DNA of 64,000 nucleotides from Eutreptiella sp. 'Long Island Sound 2002' (GCA_964036045.1 OZ038378.1:165516549-165580548); one strand, 5' to 3'; positions 32,062-46,557 are shown, counted from the stretch's first letter. Numbers and translations are program-made. The notes: generated by a model from the letters alone, not told the origin.

Positions 32062-32304
32062 ACGCCTAAATCTTTCAAATCATGCTCAAACTGCGAGGTT
32101 CAACAATTATGCCCTACTACTGATCGACCGAACCATGAGTTCTTGTGTTCTGGTGCCCCGTCGGCGGGCGTCAGGAACCAGGTTGAGAATAGCACACACA
32201 ACATGCAACAAGAGGGGGTGGCGTCCGTGCTCCTACCGCATCCTGCATCCCCTGTCCGTGCTTCTGTGCTTCCCTGCGTGGAGGCCCCAATGAGCGAGTC
32301 CACA

Positions 32305-32325
32305 GTGTGTGTGTGTGTGTGTGTG
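32305..32325 (+). repeat. (TG)n at the LINE 3' end
   Basis: 21 bp of GTGTG. On the minus strand, the LINE's own sense, it reads as a (CA)n tail directly after the 3' UTR (ending GTACAGATCACA). Confidence 0.9.
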
Positions 32326-35348
<3,023 letters not shown>

Positions 35349-36638
35349 GAAGTGTGTGTGTTGGAAACTTCACTGCGCCGGTCTCGGACTGGGTCAGTGG
35401 TGGTTTGAGTCGCTCCGGGTCCAGCGCGGGGCTGCCTGCGACACGGGCCACCCGACGCATAGGGGCTGTCTGGCCCTGTGCCTGGCAGGTGTTGGACACT
35501 CTCCCATCCCATCCCATCCCACTAACTACCGAAGCCTGTGTCTCCCCTGATACCACACACAGTGACCCGACCTGTTACTGCCAGGGTTAAACTAATGTTT
35601 ATTGCTATACATTAGTGACCAGAACCAACCTCAAACCACCAATTCCCCAAAACACCACATGCACAGGCCAAAGGTACAATATTGCGGTCAGAACAGGTCG
35701 TTTCAGAGTCAGAGAAAAGTCTACGGGCGCAGCAGAAGTCAGAGAACATAGAGACGTAAAAATCTCATGATTGGCATCAGGAGCATCATGATCATCATCA
35801 TGAGCCATGATGGGAAGGCGCACGCACGCAACGCGCCCCATGTCACTGCAGGTCACAACGAGAAGTCGCTCATGCACGTTGATTGAGGGGGCAGGGCCAC
35901 GCGCACACGTGCCACACATGAGCCAGGCTGTCTGGCGGTGGCATGTGGTTGGCATGGGGCCAAGACCTCCAAAGGAGCTCCTGCCACAGAGCGTTCATGG
36001 CCATCTGTCAACCAAGTGACCGAGATGGTGCGCACGCAAAGATACAGAGACGGCAGTCGCACTCACCTCCCCTTCGATCTTCCCGTTCACCTGCACACGG
36101 CAGCGACCCGTGGGATTCCCGTTGTCGCAGCGGCCCTGCAGAAGGCCTAGAAATGCGTTGACATGGACGGCACGACGGCACTGCGGATCGAAATCGTGGA
36201 ACTAATTCATGAGTTTAGAACTTCAATCGAGCCTCACCCAATTTTTCTTGGGCCTCGGGGCACCCGTGTGAAGGCACTTTTCGTGAGGAACCCTCTGTAC
36301 CACGGAATTAGGTCCGCCACACACACAAGGTGTGCGCACCACAGAACTACACTGAGGGGCCGCCTTTACTGCACCCGACGCATTACAGCGAAGCAGCAGT
36401 CTGCCAAGCCGTGAGTACGGCATTCTCATACAACATGGGGTGCGACGAGAGCTGACACATGGTGATACCTGGGAGCAATGGCAAGAACACGGACGACTCG
36501 GGCAGGTATCCAGGCAATCAGCATATCCTGCGCTTTGCTGGGGAGTAAAGGGGGGGGCATGAACGCTTGTATGCTCATGTGCAGGCGTGAGGGATTGCTG
36601 CACAGCAGCAAGCTCTACTCCTCCACCACCTCCTCCTC
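35349..36638. other. Intergenic; one possible small exon
   Basis: No domain recognised apart from the exon candidate at 36067-36135. Contains short repeats (CATCCCATCCCATCC near 35505, GATCATCATCATGA near 35790). Confidence 0.4.
36067..36135 (-). CDS. Possible 23-codon exon of an unknown gene
   Basis: Acceptor CTTCTGCAG|G and donor GAG|GTGAGT enclose exactly 23 in-frame codons reading GRCDNGNPTGRCRVQVNGKI, then EGE. The splice sites match those of the acyltransferase gene. No function recognised and no partner exons found. Confidence 0.3.
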
Positions 36639-37835
36639 CTACTTCCTGACATCGTCAAGACGCACGAACGGCTTGCGGACAGCGAATCCAAACAAGTCAT
36701 CCGTCACATCGCTGTTCATCACAGAGGAAGCGATGTGAGGGTGAGCGTCCAGAAGTATGAGGCAGTCCGGATGCAGCGGCCACACCTCCAAGGCACGAAC
36801 CCTGTCAGAGCAGCGTGCGGCTATGTAACGGAAACACTCACCACTGAGATTCTCCGGCGTCCGGGCGTATGAGATGAGGGCGAGATGAGTCAGGGCTGAA
36901 TTGTTTCGGAGAGCGGACATGATGACCGCATCATCTGCGTTTGTCCCCAGGACGAGGACCTTCAGCTTCTGAAAATTCTCTAACAGTTTGGCATAAGCTT
37001 CTGCTTCGAGGGTCTCCGAGCAGACGTCTAGATATCGCAGGAACTGCAGCCGACAGAGGGCATCGATGTATGCCGGACCGCCGAGGAGATCTTGCCCGTG
37101 AAAGCTCAGGGCAGACAACATTGGGAATTTGGAGAGGAAAGCCACCGCAGTGGCACTCGACAAGCAGACGTCATAGCCGTCCGCATGCAAAGATTGCAGA
37201 GAGTGAAAACTGGATGTCAGGGCAGCAAGACATTCGTTGCTCATGTCATCGATCCAAATGTGTTGCAAGTTCCGCAGGGGAGTGAGTAAGTTTGCGGGTA
37301 CCGACGCGGAGAAGCCGGTAGCGGGGGACACATCACACAGGCATAGGGACGTCAAAGCGGTCTGCTGTGAGATGGCCCCCAACAGGGCATCGTGTGCTTC
37401 TGCACTGTAGCTGATGTCCAGCTGCGCTAGGCTAAGCCCTCCAAGGCAGCTGGAGATGTCCTTCCACCCCCGGGCCCCCAGGTGTGTCAAAGACTTTGGG
37501 CAGTGCTGCAGCACAGACCGCAACGTGTCTCCGCTGGGGGTCACAGCAACGTGTAGGGCTGATAGAGGGGAGGCACCCAGCGCCAGGGACGTCTCGTCTT
37601 GATGCACGTGCAAGAACTGCAGGTTGGTGCAGGCCCTCAGGCATAGCTTCAAGACGCCCTTTAAATGCCCAGGACATTGGCGGCCAAGGTCTCTAAACTG
37701 GATGCCTTTGACGGACTGCCAGCACTTGTTTACCGCGTGCATCCAAAGCCGCGCAACCAGCCTGTAGAAGGCCCACCGGAGAGGGTCCAGGTGCCACACA
37801 ACTTCTTGCAGGACGTCAATGGGAAGGTGGTTCAT
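36639..37835 (-). CDS. F-box-like leucine-rich-repeat protein
   Basis: 398 residues from the ATG at 37835, with stop at 36639-36641. The N-terminus MNHLPIDVLQEVVWHLDPL, then FYRLVARLWMHAV, resembles an F-box (L-P-x-x-[VL]-L), and is followed by about ten degenerate leucine-rich repeats (for example LTHLGAR, LAQLDISYS, LTSLCLCDVS, LRYLDVCSE, LKVLVLGTN, LTHLALISY). F-box/LRR proteins select substrates for SCF ubiquitin ligases; that role is inference. The frame stays open upstream to 37925 without another ATG, so 37835 is the likely start unless a splice acceptor lies upstream. A TATATT stretch lies about 15 bp upstream of the ATG, too close for an ordinary TATA box. Single exon, unlike the neighbouring acyltransferase. 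Confidence 0.7.
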   Translation of the reverse strand: MNHLPIDVLQEVVWHLDPLRWAFYRLVARLWMHAVNKCWQSVKGIQFRDLGRQCPGHLKGVLKLCLRACTNLQFLHVHQDETSLALGASPLSALHVAVTPSGDTLRSVLQHCPKSLTHLGARGWKDISSCLGGLSLAQLDISYSAEAHDALLGAISQQTALTSLCLCDVSPATGFSASVPANLLTPLRNLQHIWIDDMSNECLAALTSSFHSLQSLHADGYDVCLSSATAVAFLSKFPMLSALSFHGQDLLGGPAYIDALCRLQFLRYLDVCSETLEAEAYAKLLENFQKLKVLVLGTNADDAVIMSALRNNSALTHLALISYARTPENLSGECFRYIAARCSDRVRALEVWPLHPDCLILLDAHPHIASSVMNSDVTDDLFGFAVRKPFVRLDDVRK

Positions 37836-38783
37836 CGTGGAAGAGCAATATAAGCGCGAGGGACTGTGACGAAGAGGACAGGGCACCAACCGGAAGGGCA
37901 CACCCACCCATCGATCACTCCACACTGGAGCAGTTGCTCATCAGCATCAGTGCCATCTCCCACGCCCTTGATAACGATTCCAGTGTCGACCACTTGGCAC
38001 TGCAATCCGAAATTGGACAGATTGGACATGCATTATACATGAGCCTGCTTTACAAGCAACCCTACACTGTTGCCTTGTACATGGGGGAATATAACATGCA
38101 TATACTAAACCCAGCGGGAACACGCCACCTCGGGTCACAGGGCTGGGGCATCCACTGCCACCGCTTGGTGGATGAGCTGTGGACTGGCGTTATCCCCCGC
38201 ACCCTTGCCCCTTGCTCAGGCCAGCGCCCCCAACCCCCCCAGACATAGCCCCCCCCACCCCAGAAGGCCCTCTGGGCCCCAAGATGGCAAGGACCAGCCA
38301 GGTCTAGACCTACTAAGCCGGGCTTCCCGTAGGGCTGAAGTTCACTGACCAGCCCCCACTGTTCAGTGACAGGGATTGCAAATTGGCCCAGCCCCTGGTC
38401 CTTGCTACAGCACCTGTGGCCACACTCAAACCAAAACTAGGCGCAACGACCATAATGGGTGCTGTCCGCTTGGTTGGGCTAGACGACTCAATCTCCGTTC
38501 CGTGTGCGCATGCCGTGTGAGGTGCCCCAAAGGACTACACCCAAGCCCCCTGAAAAAATTTTCTTAGCAGGCACTAGCACAGCATAGCATGTAAGAAAGG
38601 GGGGCAGCCCAAAAATATGAAGCAATGCTGTATTTGCAAAGGCTGTAGTTACTGCTTTGGCAACCCCTCGTCTAGGAGAAGACAAGGAGCGTAGAACAAG
38701 AAGCCGTTGCTCCATGAAAAGTTGTAGTTTGGTCAACACTGGCAAAGGACAACAAAGGCAATCATGCAAACCAGACAGCATAC

Positions 38784-38944
38784 AGGAACATTCACATTAA
38801 ACTTGTGGTTCCCGGGCCCGTCCATACTGGAGGCACACACATCGCAATAACGGACAACATATATGTGCGCCTCTTGTGTGATCGGAGTATGTTCGCACGG
38901 CAAACCAGTCTCGAATTCGTCAAGATACGCTCCGTAGCTGAGCC
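38784..38944 (-). CDS. Possible exon with Cys pair
   Basis: Acceptor TATCAG|G, donor GTATGC, 161 nt with an open frame reading LSYGAYLDEFETGLPCEHTP, then VVRYCDVCASSMDGPG. It looks protein-like (balanced composition, CxxC) but matches no family I know. Confidence 0.27.
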
Positions 38945-39330
38945 CTGATACGGAAGCGCATAATCTTGTGGGGGACAACTAATTTACGGCACAGGATACC
39001 AACAGACCCGCGATCGATAAACTTGGCAATGGCGTTTGGATATGCCCCCTAGCGCCTAGCATCTCCGTGGATGTCCTTATTTGGGACTGCGAAGGGCTAC
39101 AACCAGCCAAGGGACATTTCAAAGATTACGATCTTGGTGCCAATGGTGGTGCTGATAAAGGCAGTATATGAACTTGCCCGCCTTTCATTGGGTGCGGTAG
39201 CCTCACAAAATGGCAACAAGAATATAATGAGGTGCAATGGGACGACCCTTTGTAAATCTATTCACACCTTTGTTGCGCCTGACCCAATTCTGTATTCGGC
39301 GCCAGGTTCGCTACCCTCCTTATGGCCCTT

Positions 39331-39510
39331 GGCCCCCCCCATGTGTGGGTGGATGTACGCGAGGAGATTCACGTTGACGATGAAGGGGATGATGGTGCGG
39401 TTTGTGCTCTATGTTGCATGAAGAAAGCATCTTCTTGTGAGCACAATACTTGTCAGTTGCACTATTGCGGCGATTGTTTCAGTGCCCACACTCGTGGGCA
39501 TGCACAGTAG
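39331..39510 (+). CDS. Possible zinc-finger (B-box-like) exon
   Basis: Open frame reading HVWVDVREEIHVDDEG, then VCALCCMKKASSCEHNTC, LHYCGDCFSAHTRGH and a stop at 39508-39510. Spacing of Cys and His resembles a B-box/ZZ-type zinc finger. The upstream boundary is uncertain and no neighbouring exon is found. Confidence 0.3.
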   Translation, partial: GPPHVWVDVREEIHVDDEGDDGAVCALCCMKKASSCEHNTCQLHYCGDCFSAHTRGHAQ

Positions 39511-40195
39511 GTTGCCAGCTATATTATTGTTGACTTTCTTTTGGCATCCACACACGTGGGCTTCGATTGGTGACACACGGCAGATTCATTCATTGAGGTG
39601 CCCTTTTGCTTGTACAATGTTGTTTGTGGGAAAGAGGGATGCTCACACAGGTCTTGTACCCAAAGGCTTGCTCCTTGGGGGGCATTTTGGGAGGGGGTAA
39701 AAGCCTACCTATTCCAAGTAAACCCGCCGAAAAAGTAGCGCATGAGGCGCACGCGGCGCACAAACTCCCTCCTTGAAGAGGGGGCTTTGATTTGTGTCCC
39801 GGGTTATGCAACACCAACCATCTTCAGGTGTGCAATTGGCAGGCTTATGGTCAACAAGTTTGTGCCAGAGTGCGCGTGCACACTCCATGTGAACATGCTG
39901 GGGCCTAGAGGGTGAGGGACCAACAATAGTTGCTATAACCCTGTGACTCATGGCCCGGAATTTGTACTAAACAACGTCACCTCTAGAGATAACGGTGCGC
40001 CTACAGCACACACAAGTGCCCTCCCCCCCCCCTTGTGGGGCACTAATGAGGGTGTGTTGGGGGTCCACAAGCTTCCATGAATTACCGGCAATCATCCACT
40101 AGTGCGGAAGCAGCTTTTCGCATATAGTGCCCTCAGAGGCAGGGCACTGGCATTAGGTGACAATTTCTTCTGGGGCTAGGGGAGATTGTCACACG

Positions 40196-40988
40196 TTGTG
40201 GGGAACTACTCAAGGGGCGGGGGGCAATGATCGCAAGAATTGAAACCCTATGTGACTGTTGTTTCACCTAGCTTTTGGCCATGCTTCCGCAAGTTGCATG
40301 TAAATCTTATCATTGTTTCGAGGCTTGGGCCTGTTGCAGTTCTTAGGTTCGGTGGGCAAAGAATAGAAAGTAGAAAGTACTTGCTTCAACGGCTTGTAAG
40401 GTGCTGGGGGCTGGTGTGGGGTGCGGCATCTAGGTGTGGTGGGATTCAGCGGCCCGGGTTAGGTTGTCTGGGTTTTGGAGGGTGTCCAACATCTACTACA
40501 GTGGTACCACTTGGAATGAATGTATTGACTCGTCATGGTGCAAAGACAATGTGCATCAAAAAGAGTCCTAAAAAAAGCACGGTAAATTGAATAATTTGTG
40601 TGGCAGTGTTGGACAAAAAAAATACTAAATTGAAGCACCTTCTCAGGGCAAACTGGACCACACAGCTGTTTGGCCTGAAAAAATAACATTGAAGATACAG
40701 CAAAAAATGACCTAAAAACATGACTTTTTTTGTTAGAAGCGACTAATCTTGGACAATGAATATACATGACCGCATAAGCCTACATAAGCCTACATGCATC
40801 ACACAATCTTTTTCACTCCACTTAAGGAACAAGTGGATTTGTGGAACATTCGTACGTTTGGGAAGAGCATATGTTATGATTGCAAAATTTTGCAACGACA
40901 TTGTCACTCCCTCCACATTGAAGAGGGTCAGGCTCCTACGAATTTACCCATAGACAGACAATTATCATGTGACTCATAATATCTATCT
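40196..40988 (+). repeat. 793-bp direct repeat, copy 1 (downstream of aminopeptidase P)
   Basis: Aligned without any gap to 43847-44639 (constant offset 3651). I find about seven mismatches, most of them at the two edges (for example 40201, 40204, near 40856, near 40932, 40970, 40971, 40980). Ends read TTGTG...ATCTATCT, not the TG...CA of LTRs. No coding function is recognised inside. Confidence 0.92.
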
Positions 40989-41960
40989 ATGCATGTCCTA
41001 TAGCTGCAGGTACCATACCCATGGATTTTGCAATGCCAGCTTTCATGCCTTCACAAGATTTCGCAATGGCAAGTTTTGTGTCGTTGCCAGATTTTGCCAT
41101 GGTAGCTTTCCTGCCATTGTCAGATTTTGCTGCGATGGCAGCTTGCGTGCGATTGCAAGAACTCCCAATGGCAACATGTATTTTTTTTGGCTGACTCTAG
41201 AAGTTCAAAGAGTACTCAAGACAGTTCTTGGAAAGTGGACGCAACTCCAGCATATGATACAATGGATATGATACAATTGTCCTACACCGCCCATGGCGAA
41301 CTTTGCTTCTTAGGGCCTCAAACGAATGATTGTGGGCGAATGAGAGTTAGGTTTGGATTAGTGTGTGCCCCTTTTGGGTCTTGCAAACTGGTTCGGTCGC
41401 TGCTGATGGGAGGTTAGAAGTTGGGCTGCTGGGCCGAATCCGGCAATTAAATTGGGCGGTTATGCTCTTGTCATGGACTTGTGTCGCAGGTAACACATCG
41501 TGTAGTCCAGCTCTTCGCTAGAAGCCATTGCCATGACGATAAGTATTCTATTTTGCACTGCACCTGCACATGGCCGCCCTTCAAGGGATCATCCAAATGC
41601 TGACTGGTCAGATCTGAGTGTGCAGGTGGACTGTATCTTGGGAATGCATGGAGTTGGGCTGGGCTCTTGGGGATTGGTTGTCAAGTGCTGTCATGTGACG
41701 TGGCAGGCTGCCCACTGCCTATGAAGAGTGCGTAACAAAACCTTGCACCCAGACCAACCTCATTTGGGGACAGCTTTTCAACATCTGCCTTTAGATATTG
41801 TTTCCAAAGAGCATCAGTAACACTCTGTCGTAATCCCTGGCGACTGGAAAATCACAGCACGATGTGGAATACGGATCACCGTGAATAATTCAATGGTTGA
41901 ACACTGGACGAGCAATTTACAATTGCAAACACGCTGCCACGTGTGTCCGCCAGGCCGTCA
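40989..41960. other. Intergenic downstream of aminopeptidase P
   Basis: Contains a 34-bp minisatellite (41025-41175) and otherwise nothing recognisable. The 3' UTR of the aminopeptidase gene should lie just below 41961. Confidence 0.4.
41025..41175 (+). repeat. 34-bp minisatellite, four to five units
   Basis: Units of the form TTTGCAATGGCAAG, TTT, CNTTGCCAGA recur every 34 bp. Each unit is partly self-complementary (GCAATGGCA against TGCCATTGC). The same block with the same leader (CATAATATCTATCTATGCAT) is at 56619-56835. Confidence 0.75.
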
Positions 41961-43808
41961 TCATTTACACAACGGCTGGCAGGCGCATTTGAGCCAGTCG
42001 TATAGGGCTGCATCATCTTCAACCAATGGTCCAACCCTTTTTAAGACTTCGCTGTGGTACTTATTGAAAGCGTCCAGTTCTTTGTCGGTGAGCAGTTGTA
42101 CATCCACCAATTTGGATTGAATGGGGACCATCGTGAGATCGTCTACGCCCAGGAACTTCGTGCTGGCCATGCTGTACTTGGTCTCGACCTCATGCAAATA
42201 GCACAGGTTTTCGATTCGGATGCCAAACTCGCCGTCTTCATAATATCCGGGTTCGTTTGAGATGATAGAACCAGCCTTCAATTTGGCGGGCACGGGCCTC
42301 GTGCCGATGCCGTGCGGACCTTCGTGCACGTTCAAGAAGCATCCGACCCCATGTCCAGTGCCGTGCTTGTAGTCCAGGCCCGCTTGCCACAGATGACTCC
42401 TTGCCCATGAATCTATCTGATGCCCTGTGATGGTGTTGGGGAACACGGCGTAACGCAGGGCCAAATGCCCTTTCAGCACCAAAGTGAAGCACTCGATTTG
42501 TTTGGCCGTGGGCTGCCCAAAGTGTACCGTCCGTGTGACATCTGTAGTGCCATCCCAGTACTGTGCCCCCGAATCCAATAGGTAGATGTCATTGGCCGTT
42601 ATTTGGCGATTGTCACCAGATGCTGGGCGGTAATGAATGATGGCGGCATTAGACCCAACGGAAGAGATGGTCTCGAAACTGGGACTTACAAACAGATCCT
42701 GCTGCTTGCGGAATTGAAAGAGTTTCTCCGCCCCCGAGACTTCTGTGACGACATCACCAGCAGAGACCCTATCCTCCAGCCACTTTAAATAGCGGATCAG
42801 CGCTGCTGCATCGCGCAAATGACATTTTTTCATGCCCTGCAACTCCACTTCATTCTTTACCCCCTTGGCAATGGTGGCCAGCGATGTACGCCCACTGCAT
42901 TCCACCACAGGATTTGTATCTAAAAACTCAAATAGTTTGTGGTTGCATTGAGCCGGGTCATAACTGTACTCAACTTCCCCCTGGGCGGTGCTCTGCAGCG
43001 CTTCGCAAACGGCTTCATACGGCTTGATAGCGACGTCAACTGCTGCTAAATGCTCCCGGACTTCTGCACTGAGTTTTGTGTCATCCACAAAGAGGGTAGC
43101 AGTGCCCTCTGTCGTGGCAATGCAATACGCAATGAACACGGGGTTGAACGACACGTCGCTGCCACGCAAGTTCAACAGCCAAGCAATATCATCTAATGCA
43201 GTCAGCAGAATTCGATCCACTCTCTCGTCCTTCATATCGGAGGCCAATTTCTGCAATTTTTCAGGCACACTTTGGCCTGCGTATTTTGTTGGATGGAGGA
43301 AAATGGGTTCGGTGGGCAACGGCGGCATCGGGTTTTCTTGATCCTGCTGCCATACAATGTCCACCAGGTTGTCCACTCCCAGAAGCTTCAAGCACGACTT
43401 CTTCCGAGCGTTCAATGCTTCTTCAAATTTTTTGAACTGCTCTACAGAGAACGTCCATGGGTCAAAGCCCACCACCGCATTTTTCTCGAGGTTGTCCACG
43501 AGCCACTTCTCTGCCGTTGGGACATCTGCTTGGCCGAATTTCATGAGGGTCCATGGAGGCGACTCCAACTGCTTTGATGCCTGAAGGTGGTACCTGCCAT
43601 CAGTCCAGAGCAGCGCCTGCTCCTTCGTCACCACAGCATAACCAAAAGAGCCGTCAAAGCCAGTAATATACTCCCTTTGCGAGTACCGCTTGGGGACATA
43701 TTCGCCCATATGTGGGTCAGCAGAGCCAATGTAGTATGCACTCAGTCCCCGATCAGCCATTAGCTGCCTCAGTTTAGCGACTAAGTGGGCGGTGGCTTTG
43801 ACCTTCAT
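41961..43808 (-). CDS. XPNPEP1-like: Xaa-Pro aminopeptidase (aminopeptidase P, M24B family, cytosolic XPNPEP1 type)
   Basis: 615 residues, close to the human enzyme of 623. Removes the N-terminal residue from peptides with proline at position 2; a cytosolic dimanganese enzyme in the known family. N-terminal creatinase-like domains (LRQLMADRGLSAYYIGSADP, HMGEYVPKRYSQREYITGF, LWTDGRYHLQA) are followed by the pita-bread catalytic domain. All five metal ligands are visible: two Asp in LLDSGAQYWDGTTDVTRTVH, His in GTGHGVGCFLNVHEGP, Glu in SNEPGYYEDG and Glu in GIRIENL. Catalytic His residues are also present in IIHYRPAS and the NVHEGP segment. The whole catalytic sequence is one exon. The ATG at 43808 lies 9 nt after a textbook acceptor (TTTTTTGTTTTTGCAG ending at 43818), so an intron in the 5' UTR is likely. 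The acceptor is followed by T, unlike CAG|G of the left-hand gene. Flanked by two 793-bp direct repeats. Appears functional. Confidence 0.95.
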   Translation of the reverse strand: MKVKATAHLVAKLRQLMADRGLSAYYIGSADPHMGEYVPKRYSQREYITGFDGSFGYAVVTKEQALLWTDGRYHLQASKQLESPPWTLMKFGQADVPTAEKWLVDNLEKNAVVGFDPWTFSVEQFKKFEEALNARKKSCLKLLGVDNLVDIVWQQDQENPMPPLPTEPIFLHPTKYAGQSVPEKLQKLASDMKDERVDRILLTALDDIAWLLNLRGSDVSFNPVFIAYCIATTEGTATLFVDDTKLSAEVREHLAAVDVAIKPYEAVCEALQSTAQGEVEYSYDPAQCNHKLFEFLDTNPVVECSGRTSLATIAKGVKNEVELQGMKKCHLRDAAALIRYLKWLEDRVSAGDVVTEVSGAEKLFQFRKQQDLFVSPSFETISSVGSNAAIIHYRPASGDNRQITANDIYLLDSGAQYWDGTTDVTRTVHFGQPTAKQIECFTLVLKGHLALRYAVFPNTITGHQIDSWARSHLWQAGLDYKHGTGHGVGCFLNVHEGPHGIGTRPVPAKLKAGSIISNEPGYYEDGEFGIRIENLCYLHEVETKYSMASTKFLGVDDLTMVPIQSKLVDVQLLTDKELDAFNKYHSEVLKRVGPLVEDDAALYDWLKCACQPLCK

Positions 43809-43846
43809 TGCAAAAAACTGCAAAAACAAAAAACAGACACTCAGAA

Positions 43847-44639
43847 TTGTGCGGGACTACTCAAGGGGCGGGGGGCAATGATCGCAAGAATTGAAACCCT
43901 ATGTGACTGTTGTTTCACCTAGCTTTTGGCCATGCTTCCGCAAGTTGCATGTAAATCTTATCATTGTTTCGAGGCTTGGGCCTGTTGCAGTTCTTAGGTT
44001 CGGTGGGCAAAGAATAGAAAGTAGAAAGTACTTGCTTCAACGGCTTGTAAGGTGCTGGGGGCTGGTGTGGGGTGCGGCATCTAGGTGTGGTGGGATTCAG
44101 CGGCCCGGGTTAGGTTGTCTGGGTTTTGGAGGGTGTCCAACATCTACTACAGTGGTACCACTTGGAATGAATGTATTGACTCGTCATGGTGCAAAGACAA
44201 TGTGCATCAAAAAGAGTCCTAAAAAAAGCACGGTAAATTGAATAATTTGTGTGGCAGTGTTGGACAAAAAAAATACTAAATTGAAGCACCTTCTCAGGGC
44301 AAACTGGACCACACAGCTGTTTGGCCTGAAAAAATAACATTGAAGATACAGCAAAAAATGACCTAAAAACATGACTTTTTTTGTTAGAAGCGACTAATCT
44401 TGGACAATGAATATACATGACCGCATAAGCCTACATAAGCCTACATGCATCACACAATCTTTTTCACTCCACTTAAGGAACAAGTGGATTTGTGGAACAT
44501 TCTTACGTTTGGGAAGAGCATATGTTATGATTGCAAAATTTTGCAACGACATTGTCACTCCCTCCACATTGAAGAGGGTCAGACTCCTACGAATTTACCC
44601 ATAGACAGACAATTATCATGCTACTCATAAAATCTATCT
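43847..44639 (+). repeat. 793-bp direct repeat, copy 2 (upstream of aminopeptidase P)
   Basis: Partner of 40196-40988. It starts 27 bp upstream of the acceptor CAG at 43818-43820, hence probably inside the 5'-UTR intron of the aminopeptidase gene. It is followed by a T-run (44638-44648). Confidence 0.92.
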
Positions 44640-46557
44640 TTTTTTTTTGAGTTCGTGACGCTCAAGGTCTCATTGAGTGTACTGAGGAGAACTCGGAAAG
44701 CAGAAGGTCCATTTATCTATAGTACGGGTGCACCCAGAAAGTGAGCGGACTAGAGGCACAAGCAGCGCACCGGCATAACATGTGTTGATCCTTCATACAG
44801 TAGTGCAAGCAATCTGCCACGCCCAACGGGCTTCAATCTATGTGGACGCATGTAGTGTGAGGGAGTGCCTAAAGGCGTGGTAGCTTGGCACAATGTGTAC
44901 GAAATCAGTGCAGTGACACATGGATGCATATGCTGGTGGTGCCGGACCTAGCATGCAAGCATGTTTTGTCATATACAGCATGTATGCAGTGGTGAGTGAG
45001 GAGTCTGTGAAAAGACATGCAGTGCAGCATCGGTGTGTGGGACATGGTGTGTTGGTGTGTATGCAGTACAAACACACTAGTGTTCATGATGCATAGGTGG
45101 TGGAATATGGTGCGCACATTCAGGCAACGGTGGGCCAGACATAGATACTGCATCCCGGCAAAGGCAAATTAATTCGCACGAGCAGCAGCTCGTCTATTCA
45201 CACATCAGCCATGCATCCCTCCACGCAAGGACGCTCATTAGTGGGCATGGTGTGTGCACGGCTAGCCAATGGCACATGACGCAATGTGCGGAAACTGGCC
45301 GTAGACTACAGAGGAGGTCGTGGCAAGGAGGGGTCACGGGCTGCGGTTCCGACATGGTCAGGTCCGACCAGTGGCAGTCCACAAGGGTCCAACTCACTCG
45401 CACGGTGAATCACCACCCGCCTTGGCACCTTCTGCACCACTAGCCTTTACCTGTTAGCCTGGGGACGTTCTTGGTGCTGTGATGGGATAGGCCAAGCCAT
45501 GTGATCCTAGCCAGTGTTCCGATAGGGAGGAGGTGGTGAAGGCGGCGGTCTCATGTACACTGGCTGCTCCATCATTGTGTGCACATATTGCCCGCCTCCT
45601 GCAGCAATAAGCAACACATTGTGCACACTGCACATCCGCCTACATGCGGCTTGCCACACACCGAGCATCGTCCATCATCCACTCGGGTCGCATGGCTCAC
45701 GTTATCAGTACACATGACCCTTGCGGCAGGGCTCTCATGGGATGGGCCCAACTGGCGCAGCACAAGTGGATACAATCGCAGAGCTGCGGCATTGAGTTCA
45801 ATACGATGACTATCCTGCTAGGTCGCATTCCTAGAGGGTCCGTGTCCCATAGCTTCAAGTATCAACGGGGATCGCGCCGCAAGGGATCAATGGTGGGGGC
45901 CCTATGTGAGCTCCACTCATGGAAACGGCCTGTAAGCCGATGTGCTAGGCTCAGCCTGATGACTTGCTTGGCACTGTTTGAGTCAATGGTGCTATCTCCC
46001 GTCGTCTCTACGTGGGCCACCTCCCACACGCTGATCCTGCTCATCAGGGATGCCCAAATCCTTTTGGATCCTTTTGATGAGTTTTTTATAACTCCTTTGG
46101 TTGTTACGCCTATGTGTGTGCTTGTTGCCATATCCTAGCAGACCTTGCATGGCCGCTTAATTGGCCCACTATGGCATTGGGACAGGCACCATAAAGGACA
46201 CCATCAATGGCGGCGGTGCCTGCGGGCCTATTAGTGCATATGGCTGTGGATCACCAAGGGGCCGTTTTCATGGCGGTGTTGCAGAGCGAGACCTTGAGGC
46301 GGATGCAACCGTCCTCGTCAGAGTTGTGCCACTCCGTGGACCTAGAGTCTCGTGACATAGACCTACATAGGAGAAGATGCCCTCTTGTGAGTGAAAGAAA
46401 TATGGTCGTTATGATGTTGCTACTATACGAGAACTATTGATTTCCTCGTTTAATGATCACCATATTGTTGATGTATCAAATTACAATGTCAACCTTGGCT
46501 TTCAACCCAACAAACATGCATATTTGTGCCTACCGACTTGCATTGGGTGGCGTGCCG
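44640..46557. other. No gene recognised
   Basis: Intergenic sequence upstream of aminopeptidase P, which may contain its first (non-coding) exon and promoter. Rich in GTGCAGT/CATGC words; no domain in any frame (the longest, plus 45644-46138, has no recognisable character). Confidence 0.4.

Larger units (their letters stand above)
37836..40195. other. Intergenic, with two weak exon candidates
   Basis: Sequence becomes more AT-rich from about 38.5 kb. Apart from 38784-38944 (minus) and 39331-39510 (plus), nothing is recognisable. A poly-C run lies near 40023-40032. Confidence 0.4.

Noticed and set aside
37845-37856. TATA box for the F-box/LRR gene
   Set aside because: It lies only about 15 bp from the ATG, so it cannot position transcription for a normal leader.
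41961-43808. Processed (retro-) copy of aminopeptidase P
   Set aside because: The single large exon starts right after a strong polypyrimidine-AG acceptor, no poly-A tail follows the stop, and all catalytic residues are intact; a normal gene with a 5'-UTR intron is simpler.
40196-44639. LTR retrotransposon with a captured aminopeptidase gene
   Set aside because: The direct repeats lack TG...CA ends, and no primer-binding site, polypurine tract, gag or pol lies between them. Kept only as an unexplained repeat pair.
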